Source: CAJBIL01 sp044359525 (lineage in GTDB: Bacteria; Pseudomonadota; Gammaproteobacteria; Burkholderiales; Rhodocyclaceae). Taken from it: DNA of 5,393 nucleotides. The stretch is from assembly GCA_044359525.1 (NCBI GenBank), contig JBIKLY010000137.1, positions 1-5,393 on the forward strand. Direction: 5' to 3'. The notes beneath the pieces were generated by a model, which ran no database searches, was not told the origin of the DNA, and worked only from the letters and a program-made list of their open reading frames with translations. The position numbers and the translations under genes are program-made. The stretch's first letter is position 1. The number at the start of each line of letters is the position of its first letter. This document shows, in pieces, positions 1-5,393 of the stretch.

Positions 1-297
1 GGCATGGGCGCGCCCAAAGTGGTGGCCAAGGGGCGCGGCGATATCGCCTTGAAAATTCGCGAAATCGGTGCTCAGAACGGGGTGCCGATGCTTGAAGCGC
101 CACCGCTGGCGCGTGCGCTTTATCGTCATACCGAATTGGATCAGGAGGTTCCTTCTGCACTCTACGCCGCGGTGGCCGAGGTGCTGGCGTACGTTTATCA
201 GTTGAGCAACTGGCGTCAGGTGGGTGGTAACTACCCCCTGCCGCCACGCGAAATTACTGTTCCGGCAGAACTCGTTCCGGAGGCCGTGAATGGCTAG
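1..297 (+). CDS. flhB: Flagellar biosynthesis protein FlhB, C-terminal part (5' truncated by window edge)
   Basis: FlhB sits in the inner membrane at the flagellar type III export gate and switches export from rod/hook proteins to filament proteins. The frame is open from base 1 and gives 98 residues, starting G-M-G-A-P-K-V-V-A-K-G. This matches the stretch just after the NPTH autocleavage site of the family, so NPTH itself should lie about a dozen residues upstream, outside the window. What remains is most of the cytoplasmic fragment released by cleavage, including the conserved VPMLEAPPLARALYRH segment and the ALYAAVAEVLAYVYQL helix. The usual protein is about 380 residues, so roughly three quarters is missing only because the window begins here. 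The ATG at base 4 is an internal Met, not the real start. The tail is short and ordinary. The stop TAG overlaps the flhA start by 8 bases. Confidence 0.96.
   Translation, partial: GMGAPKVVAKGRGDIALKIREIGAQNGVPMLEAPPLARALYRHTELDQEVPSALYAAVAEVLAYVYQLSNWRQVGGNYPLPPREITVPAELVPEAVNG
279..283 (+). promoter_or_regulatory. Ribosome binding site of flhA
   Basis: GGAGG lies inside the last codons of flhB, with 6 bases between it and the ATG at 290. This near-perfect anti-16S match fixes the flhA start and lets ribosomes finishing flhB reload directly on flhA. Confidence 0.8.
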
Positions 298-2374
298 TGC
301 AGCCCTGACCTTGCAGAATGTTTTTGGCCGCCTGAAGGTCGGTCAAATGACCGGGCCGGTACTGATTCTGCTGATTCTGGCGATGATGGTGCTGCCTTTG
401 CCGCCCTTTGCACTGGACTTGTTGTTCACGTTCAACATCGCGATTTCGGTCATTGTCATGCTGGTAGCCATGAATGTGGTCAAGCCGCTGGAGTTTTCGA
501 TATTTCCGACGGTACTGCTGGTCACGACGCTGTTGCGCCTCTCGCTCAACGTGGCGTCGACCCGCATTGTGCTGCTTGAGGGGCACACCGGCCCGGATGC
601 CGCAGGCAAAGTAATCGAAGCCTTTGGCCACTTTCTCGTGGGTGGCAACTACGCGGTCGGGCTGGTCGTTTTTCTGATCCTGGTGATTATCAATTTTGTG
701 GTGATTACCAAAGGTGCCGGCCGGGTGGCGGAAGTTGCAGCGCGCTTCACGCTTGACGCGATGCCTGGCAAGCAGATGGCAATTGACGCCGATCTCAATG
801 CCGGACTGATTGGCGAAGACGAGGCGCGGCGGAGACGCAGCGAGATTTCTCAGGAAGCCGATTTTTACGGTTCGATGGACGGTGCGTCGAAATTCGTGCG
901 TGGTGATGCGGTCGCCGGCATCATGATCATGTTGATCAACGTGATTGGCGGCTTGATCATCGGTGTGCTGCAGCACAATCTCGATATTGCCACCGCGGCA
1001 AAGTTTTATACCCTGCTGACGATCGGTGACGGCCTGGTTGCACAGATTCCGGCGCTAATTGTTTCAATTGCTGCCGGTATGGTCGTCACCCGGGTCGGCG
1101 ATGAGCAGGATGTTTCGCAGCAGTTTGTTTCCCAGTTGTTCAACAACCCGCGCGTGATCGGGCTGACGGCAGCGATTATCGGTTTCCTTGGTTTGATTCC
1201 CGGCATGCCCAATCTCGTTTTTATCGTGATCGCTGCCGGTCTGGGTGCCTTGGCCTGGAAGCTTGATCAGCGCATACGTGAGGCCAAGCCGGTGCCGGTA
1301 AGCGTTGCACCGACGCCGTCAGCAGAAACGCAGGAAGCTAGTTGGGCTGACGTGGCGACACTTGACGTGCTCGGTCTGGAAGTGGGCTATCGCCTGATCC
1401 CGCTAGTCGATAAATCACAGGATGGTGAGTTGCTGCGGCGCATTCGCGGGATACGCAAGAAATTTGCACAGGAAGTCGGCTTCCTGGTTTCTCCGGTACA
1501 TATTCGCGACAATCTCGAACTCAAGCCGAATGCCTACCGGATACTCTTGAAGGGCGTTGAAATCGGTCAGGGTGAGGCGTTCCCGGGCAATCTGCTGGCG
1601 ATCAATCCGGGGCGTGTGGCCGGGCAGGTGCCGGGCACGGTGACCAAGGATCCGGCGTTTGGTCTGCCTGCCGTCTGGATCGACCCGGCCCTCCGTGATC
1701 AGGCCCAGGCTTATGGCTACACGGTGGTTGACGCCAGTACCGTGACCGCGACGCATCTCAATCATCTCATTCTGTCGCACGCAGCAGAGTTGCTCGGTCG
1801 TCAGGAGGCTCAAGCATTGCTTGATCATCTGGCGAAGGAAATGCCGAAACTGGTCGAGGATCTGGTGCCCAAGGTCCTGCCGCTCGGCGTACTGCAGAAA
1901 GTGCTGCAAAACCTGCTTGAGGAGGGCGTGCATATCCGTGATATGCGCACCATTATTGAAACCCTCGCCGAAAATGCGACGCGCTCGCAGGATTCGGAAA
2001 TGTTGACCACCCAGGTACGTATTGCTCTCGGACGTTCGATCATCCAGCAGCTTTACCCGAGCGGCAACGAAATTCAGGTGATGTCGCTTGATCCGCAGCT
2101 TGAACGTGTTCTGGTGCAGGCGGTTGCCGGCGGCGGCGATAACGCGAGCATTGAGCCAGGCCTTGCCGATACCCTGGTGCGCGAAGCGGTTGCTGCCGCG
2201 CAACGCCAGGAAGAGCTTGGCCTGCCCGCGGTCCTGCTGGTCCCGGGAAATCTTCGTACACTGCTGTCCCGCTTCCTGCGGCGCGGCATTTCTCAATTGA
2301 AGGTGCTCGCTCACAGCGAAATACCTGAAAGTAAAACCATCAAGGTCACCTCGATCATCGGAGGTAGGGCATGA
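290..2374 (+). CDS. flhA: Flagellar biosynthesis protein FlhA (export gate, FHIPEP family)
   Basis: FlhA is the large inner-membrane subunit of the flagellar type III export gate. It forms a nonameric ring, uses proton motive force and docks chaperone-substrate complexes. The 694 residues match the family's usual length (about 690). The N-terminal half shows about eight membrane segments (roughly residues 21-40, 41-63, 68-84, 115-140, 205-226, 241-265, 288-305 and 307-324). The FHIPEP signature lies in the cytoplasmic loop at 145-168 (RVAEVAARF, then LDAMPGKQMAIDAD). Conserved charged residues seen in the family are present: R83, R92, K201 and D206, the last apparently matching Asp208 of Salmonella FlhA. 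A Pro/Ala linker (about 331-350) leads to the soluble C-terminal docking domain (about 355-694), ending in the typical EIPESKTIKVTSIIGG tail. The ATG at 290 is chosen for its GGAGG and family-like N-terminus. The stop overlaps flhF as ATGA. Confidence 0.98.
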   Translation: MASAALTLQNVFGRLKVGQMTGPVLILLILAMMVLPLPPFALDLLFTFNIAISVIVMLVAMNVVKPLEFSIFPTVLLVTTLLRLSLNVASTRIVLLEGHTGPDAAGKVIEAFGHFLVGGNYAVGLVVFLILVIINFVVITKGAGRVAEVAARFTLDAMPGKQMAIDADLNAGLIGEDEARRRRSEISQEADFYGSMDGASKFVRGDAVAGIMIMLINVIGGLIIGVLQHNLDIATAAKFYTLLTIGDGLVAQIPALIVSIAAGMVVTRVGDEQDVSQQFVSQLFNNPRVIGLTAAIIGFLGLIPGMPNLVFIVIAAGLGALAWKLDQRIREAKPVPVSVAPTPSAETQEASWADVATLDVLGLEVGYRLIPLVDKSQDGELLRRIRGIRKKFAQEVGFLVSPVHIRDNLELKPNAYRILLKGVEIGQGEAFPGNLLAINPGRVAGQVPGTVTKDPAFGLPAVWIDPALRDQAQAYGYTVVDASTVTATHLNHLILSHAAELLGRQEAQALLDHLAKEMPKLVEDLVPKVLPLGVLQKVLQNLLEEGVHIRDMRTIIETLAENATRSQDSEMLTTQVRIALGRSIIQQLYPSGNEIQVMSLDPQLERVLVQAVAGGGDNASIEPGLADTLVREAVAAAQRQEELGLPAVLLVPGNLRTLLSRFLRRGISQLKVLAHSEIPESKTIKVTSIIGGRA
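2360..2365 (+). promoter_or_regulatory. Ribosome binding site of flhF
   Basis: GGAGGT lies in the last codons of flhA, 5 to 6 bases before the ATG at 2371. It supports that start and, with the ATGA overlap, translational coupling of flhF to flhA. Confidence 0.8.
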
Positions 2375-3729
2375 ACGTCAGAAAATTCATCGCAGCAACG
2401 GCGCGGGACGCGCTACACAAGGTCAAGGAAACGCTCGGACCGGATGCCATTATCCTGTCGAATCGGGGTATCCCTGGCGGTGTCGAGATCATGGCCGTCG
2501 CGGCGCTCGATATGGCGATGATTGTGCCGACGCCCGGCCGCGAGGCGCCGCTGCATACGAATGACTATACGGTCAGTCTTTCGGCGCCGGCCCGGCACGC
2601 CGCGACGCCAGCGCCTTCGGTGCCGCTTCATCTAGCACCCCGGCCGGCCGCGCCACCGCGCCCGCAAAGCGCGTCTCCTGTGGCGCATGCGCTGCCGCCC
2701 TTGTCGCCGCGTCCGGCGCCGCTGATCGACCGGCCGCGTGCGCAGGGCGACCAGCCAAAGGCAGAGGCTGAAGTGGTGCCTGCTGCAGTGATGGACGAAA
2801 TTCGCGCCTTGCGCAAAATCGTAGAGCAGCATCTGGCCGGATTCGCCTGGGGTGAAAGCGCCCGCTCGGAGCCGGTCAAGACTGAAGTCCTGCGGCAGAT
2901 GCTTGATGCCGGTTTCTCGCCGCAGTTTGCCCGTGAGTTACTTGAGCAGTTGCCGCGCCATCTCGACGTCAAACAGGCGATGGCTTGGGTGAAGAGCGGT
3001 GCCGATCGTTCATTGCTGACGATCAATGCCGAGAACGACATTGTTGACCGGGGCGGCATTTATGCGTTGGTCGGTCCGACTGGTGTCGGCAAAACAACCA
3101 CCACAGCGAAGCTTGCGGCGCGTTGCGTGCTGCGCCATGGCGCAAGCAAAGTCGCGCTGGTGACCACCGACGGCTACCGGATTGGCGCACATGAACAGTT
3201 GCGCATTTATGGCCGAATCCTTGGTGTGTCGGTTCATCTCGTCAAGGACGCAGAGGATTTGCGCCAGACGCTGCAGGATTTGCAGCATAAGCACATGGTT
3301 CTCGTTGATACGATGGGGATGAGTCAGCGCGACCGTCTGGTCGGCGAGCAGGTAGCGATGTTCGGCACCAGTAATGTAAAACGCCTGCTGCTGCTCAACG
3401 CCACTGCCCGTGGCGATACGCTCGATGATGTGGTGCGTGCCTACAACGGGCCGGATCTGGCCGGTTGTATCCTGACCAAGGTGGACGAAGCCGCCAGCCT
3501 TGCCACCTCGCTTGATGTGATCATGCGCCATGGCCTGCGCTTGCACTATGTGTCGAACGGACAACGCGTACCGGAAGATCTGCATCTGCCGAATCGTGCG
3601 TATTTGTTGCATCGTGCCTTCAAGGATGTCCCCGAGAATTCTCCGCATCGTCTTGATGGTCTCGAACCTGGCCTGGTGATGACCAACTCGGGCACCAGCA
3701 TGCTGGCTGCGGGTGGCCATCGTGGCTGA
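2371..3729 (+). CDS. flhF: Flagellar biosynthesis GTPase FlhF (SRP-family)
   Basis: FlhF is the third member of the SRP GTPase family, after Ffh and FtsY. It marks the cell pole and recruits early basal-body components. The 452 residues show the usual B-N-G order. The basic B domain starts with FIAATARDALHKVKETLGPD (6-25) and runs into a disordered Pro/Ala-rich linker (about 72-130). A helical N domain follows (about 135-215). The G domain carries G1 GPTGVGKTTTT (235-245), G2 DGYR (267-270) with AHEQL close behind, G3 DTMG (313-316), G4 TKVDEA (369-374) and G5-like NGQRVPEDL (396-404). A tail of about 30 residues after YLLHRAFKD has no motif I recognise. The G3 Met replaces the usual Ala of DTAG. 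The ATG overlaps the flhA stop by 4 bases and fleN begins inside the 3' end. The FlhF/FleN pair implies polar flagella. Confidence 0.97.
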   Translation: MNVRKFIAATARDALHKVKETLGPDAIILSNRGIPGGVEIMAVAALDMAMIVPTPGREAPLHTNDYTVSLSAPARHAATPAPSVPLHLAPRPAAPPRPQSASPVAHALPPLSPRPAPLIDRPRAQGDQPKAEAEVVPAAVMDEIRALRKIVEQHLAGFAWGESARSEPVKTEVLRQMLDAGFSPQFARELLEQLPRHLDVKQAMAWVKSGADRSLLTINAENDIVDRGGIYALVGPTGVGKTTTTAKLAARCVLRHGASKVALVTTDGYRIGAHEQLRIYGRILGVSVHLVKDAEDLRQTLQDLQHKHMVLVDTMGMSQRDRLVGEQVAMFGTSNVKRLLLLNATARGDTLDDVVRAYNGPDLAGCILTKVDEAASLATSLDVIMRHGLRLHYVSNGQRVPEDLHLPNRAYLLHRAFKDVPENSPHRLDGLEPGLVMTNSGTSMLAAGGHRG

Positions 3730-4606
3730 GTTGCGCGGTGACCAGGCCGCTGGTTTGCGTCGTCTGTTTGGACGTGAACACTCGCGCATCGTGACTTTTA
3801 CGGCCGGCAGTGCCGGTGTGGGGAAAAGTGTTTCAGTCGCCAATCTTGCGGCTGCCCTGGCGCGCCAGGGCAAGGAAGTGCTGGTGCTTGACGAGAATAC
3901 GGATGGCAACGTCGCGTCGCTTTACGGTGCCGTGGCTCGCCATGACCTGCTTCATGTGATCAATCGTGAAAAATCCCTGTCCGAGGTCCTGCTTGCCGTA
4001 GCGCCGGGCGTACGTGTTCTCCCGGCAGCCCGTGCTGTCAAGAAACTCGGCAAACTCAATGCCATTCAGCAGGAAACGCTGATTGACAGCATCAGTGCCA
4101 TGGACCGCCCTGCCGACGTGATCCTGGTCGATACATCGCTTGATCATCCGCTGGGCTTTTCGCCTCTGGGTCTTGCCGCACACGATACGGTTGTCGTGAT
4201 TTCGGCTACCGGCGCGGCGATTACTGAAGCCTATGCCCTGATCAAGAAGGTCAGTCTTGGCTATGCACGCAAAAACTTCCGTATTCTGGTGAGCAAGGTC
4301 AGGAGTACCGATGAGGCCGCGGCCATTCATGGCAACATTGCGCAGGTGACTCGCAGCCGTGGCCTTGCCCGGCTGGAGTACGCGGGCTGCATTCCGCTGG
4401 ATGAGTATTTAAGGCAGGCATCACGGCTTTGCCAGCCGGTAGTTGGCCTTTTCCCTGAGGCACCTGCCGCAAAGGCCTATCGGGCCATGGCAGCAGACAT
4501 GCTTAACTGGCCTGCCCCTGACAATGAAACCGGTGGTTTGGAGCAATTCGTGCAACAACTGCTACACTTTAGCCAACACATTGATCCGATCGCTATCCGC
4601 GCCTGA
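3722..4606 (+). CDS. fleN: Flagellar number regulator FleN/FlhG (MinD/ParA-like ATPase, divergent motifs)
   Basis: FleN/FlhG is a MinD-like protein that restrains flagellar number and stimulates FlhF GTPase activity. I prefer the GTG at 3722 (294 residues). It has GGTGG 5 bases upstream, a family-like N-terminus (MAELRGDQAAGLRRL) and an 8-base overlap with flhF like that at flhB/flhA. A GTG at 3713 would add three residues. DQAAGLR (7-13) fits the DQAxxLR FlhF-activating motif exactly. The P-loop is GSAGVGKS (29-36): the MinD signature Lys (KGGxGKS/T) is Ser30 here. LDEN (56-59) replaces LDAD, and Walker B reads VDTSLDH (136-142) in place of DTAAG. TEAYALIK (168-175), IPLDE (224-228) and NWPAP follow the family. 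The C-terminal GGLEQFVQQLL (271-281) resembles the membrane-binding helix. Identity as FleN is secure; whether it hydrolyses ATP normally is open. Confidence 0.93.
   Translation: MAELRGDQAAGLRRLFGREHSRIVTFTAGSAGVGKSVSVANLAAALARQGKEVLVLDENTDGNVASLYGAVARHDLLHVINREKSLSEVLLAVAPGVRVLPAARAVKKLGKLNAIQQETLIDSISAMDRPADVILVDTSLDHPLGFSPLGLAAHDTVVVISATGAAITEAYALIKKVSLGYARKNFRILVSKVRSTDEAAAIHGNIAQVTRSRGLARLEYAGCIPLDEYLRQASRLCQPVVGLFPEAPAAKAYRAMAADMLNWPAPDNETGGLEQFVQQLLHFSQHIDPIAIRA
3853..3872 (+). repeat. 20-base perfect inverted repeat inside fleN
   Basis: TGCCCTGGCGCGCCAGGGCA equals its own reverse complement over all 20 bases. As RNA it could fold into an 8-bp stem with a CGCG loop about 130 bases after the fleN start. 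It encodes the conserved ALARQG segment after the P-loop helix (CTG GCG CGC CAG is itself palindromic), so it may be only a product of codon choice. Confidence 0.5.
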
Positions 4607-4648
4607 TCGTCTCCAGCGTATGTCCAAGTTATCCATTCACGAGCCCTT

Positions 4649-5392
4649 ATGTACAACGCTGCTGGTCAGCTCAACAAGGATCAGCTGGTCGAGCGCTTTG
4701 CGCCGCTTGTAAAGCGCATCGCTTATCACCTGATGGCCCGTTTGCCCGCCAGTGTCCAGGTCGATGATCTGGTGCAGAACGGCATGATGGGCTTGCTTGA
4801 TGCCATTTCCCGTTTCGAGGCCGGCATGGGGGCGCAATTTGAAACCTATGCCGCACAACGCGTTCGCGGCGCCATGCTGGATGGTTTGCGAGAGAACGAC
4901 TGGCTGCCACGCAGTTTGCGTCGTGACTTTCGTCGTATCGAAGTGGCCATCGCAAAGCTTGAACAGGAAAACGGCCGGCCGCCCGCTGAGAAGGAGCTCG
5001 CCGATTCTTTGGGTATGAGCCTTGCCGACTACCAGAAGATGCTGCAGGATGCACGTGGACATCAACTGATTTACTTCGAGGATATGGTCGAGGAGGGCGG
5101 TGAGAGCTTTCTTGAACGTCATTTTACCGACGATACGAATGAGCCCTCCAGACTGCTTGAGGAGCAAAGCCTTCAGCAATCACTGGTGAAGGGGATTGAA
5201 GCGCTGCCGGATCGTGAAAAAATGATGATGGCACTCTATTATGAGCAGGATCTGAATCTGCGCGAGATCGGAGACGTCATGGGTGTTACCGAGTCGCGGG
5301 TTTGTCAGCTGCACAGTCAGGCTGTGGCACGTTTGCGTGCACGGCTGTTTGGTGGTTCCGACAACAAGAAGAAAGCCGGAAAAAATGGATAA
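4649..5392 (+). CDS. fliA: RNA polymerase sigma factor FliA (sigma-28)
   Basis: FliA directs RNA polymerase to late flagellar promoters (filament, motor, chemotaxis) and is held inactive by FlgM until the hook is finished. The 247 residues compare with about 240 in the family. Region 2 spans about 12-85, with the core-binding part VDDLVQNGMMGLLDAISRF (38-56) and the promoter-recognition part FETYAAQRVRGAMLDGLREN (64-83), followed by DWLPRSLRRD. Region 3 is about 90-150 (ENGRPPAEKELADSLGMS inside). Region 4 is about 178-230, with the helix-turn-helix LREIGDVMGVTESRVCQLHS (204-223). The tail is Lys-rich. ATG 4649 is the only plausible start: no other start codon occurs in frame after the fleN stop 42 bases upstream, and the N-terminus looks complete. 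The Shine-Dalgarno is poor (ACGAG at 4639-4643). No terminator or convincing promoter is visible in the gap. Confidence 0.97.
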   Translation: MYNAAGQLNKDQLVERFAPLVKRIAYHLMARLPASVQVDDLVQNGMMGLLDAISRFEAGMGAQFETYAAQRVRGAMLDGLRENDWLPRSLRRDFRRIEVAIAKLEQENGRPPAEKELADSLGMSLADYQKMLQDARGHQLIYFEDMVEEGGESFLERHFTDDTNEPSRLLEEQSLQQSLVKGIEALPDREKMMMALYYEQDLNLREIGDVMGVTESRVCQLHSQAVARLRARLFGGSDNKKKAGKNG

Positions 5393-5393
5393 G
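5385..5393 (+). CDS. Possible start of the next gene (first three codons, M-D-K)
   Basis: An ATG at 5385 opens a frame reading ATG GAT AAG to the window edge and overlaps the fliA stop by 8 bases, the same arrangement as flhB/flhA and flhF/fleN. Upstream there is only a weak GGA (5378-5380) in an A-rich stretch. Three codons cannot identify a product. In related loci fliA is often followed by motility genes such as a MotA/MotC-type stator protein or chemotaxis genes, which is context only. It could equally be a chance ATG. Confidence 0.3.

Noticed and set aside
852..864. GCCGAT-type sigma-28 -10 elements (also near 789, 2164, 3001 and 4998)
   Set aside because: At the one inspected closely (855) no TAAA-like -35 element sits at the right distance, and all lie within coding sequence where GCC GAT is simply Ala-Asp or an out-of-frame equivalent.
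922..960. Cluster of TGATCA palindromes (CATGATCATG, GTTGATCAAC, TTGATCAT)
   Set aside because: They lie in the codons of a hydrophobic FlhA membrane segment (IMIMLINVIGGLII), where ATG, ATC and TTG codons naturally produce such strings; no regular spacing or link to a gene start.
254..976. 240-codon open frame on the minus strand over the flhB/flhA junction
   Set aside because: Antisense to the FlhA membrane half; composition dominated by His, Arg, Gln and Asp, typical of a shadow frame.
1415..2314. 299-codon open frame on the minus strand inside flhA
   Set aside because: It is fully antisense to the conserved FlhA cytoplasmic domain, its translation (rich in His, Arg and Gln) resembles no family I know, and such antisense frames are expected from biased codon use in GC-rich genes.
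3010..3909. 299-codon open frame on the minus strand across the flhF/fleN junction
   Set aside because: It lies opposite the FlhF G domain and FleN P-loop, both plainly coding, and its translation shows no recognisable domain or start signal.
4487..4503. Sigma-54-like promoter (TGGCA, GG-N10-GC spacing, TGCT) about 150 bases upstream of fliA
   Set aside because: It falls on conserved FleN codons (AMAADML), has mismatches in both elements, and a similar GG-N10-GC match occurs inside flhA at 1830-1845, so the match is weak enough to arise by chance.
4607..4648. Possible terminator between fleN and fliA
   Set aside because: The 42 bases contain no GC-rich hairpin followed by a T run.

Overview
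The window is a compact run of flagellar genes, all on the + strand, in the order flhB (3' end only), flhA, flhF, fleN/flhG and fliA. The last bases may hold the first codons of one more gene. The moderately GC-rich coding style, the FliA N-terminus and the flhA-flhF-fleN-fliA order point to a polarly flagellated betaproteobacterium. Rhodocyclales (Dechloromonas-like) would fit, but this placement is by recognition and no search was run.

Layout: 1-297 is the C-terminal, post-autocleavage part of FlhB, the export substrate-specificity switch. 290-2374 is full-length FlhA, the export-gate membrane protein. 2371-3729 is FlhF, the SRP-type GTPase that marks the flagellar pole. 3722-4606 is FleN/FlhG, the MinD-like partner that limits flagellar number. 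After a 42-base gap, 4649-5392 is FliA (sigma-28), which transcribes late flagellar and chemotaxis genes. There is no gene-free stretch over 300 bases, and I see no RNA gene, mobile element, CRISPR array or convincing terminator.

The genes work together. FlhA and FlhB form the core of the type III export gate. FlhF and FleN decide where and how many flagella are built. FliA turns on filament, motor and chemotaxis genes after hook completion. Tight overlaps suggest one transcript with translational coupling: 8 bases at flhB/flhA, 4 at flhA/flhF, 8 at flhF/fleN and possibly 8 at fliA/next gene. fliA is the exception, with a short gap and a poor ribosome binding site.

This is a conserved housekeeping locus, and I do not see a new system in it. 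The points most worth a second look are the FleN ATPase motifs, which depart from the MinD/FleN consensus while the FlhF-activating DQAxxLR motif is intact; the repeated 8-base NTGGNTRR overlap; and the weak, apparently uncoupled start of fliA.
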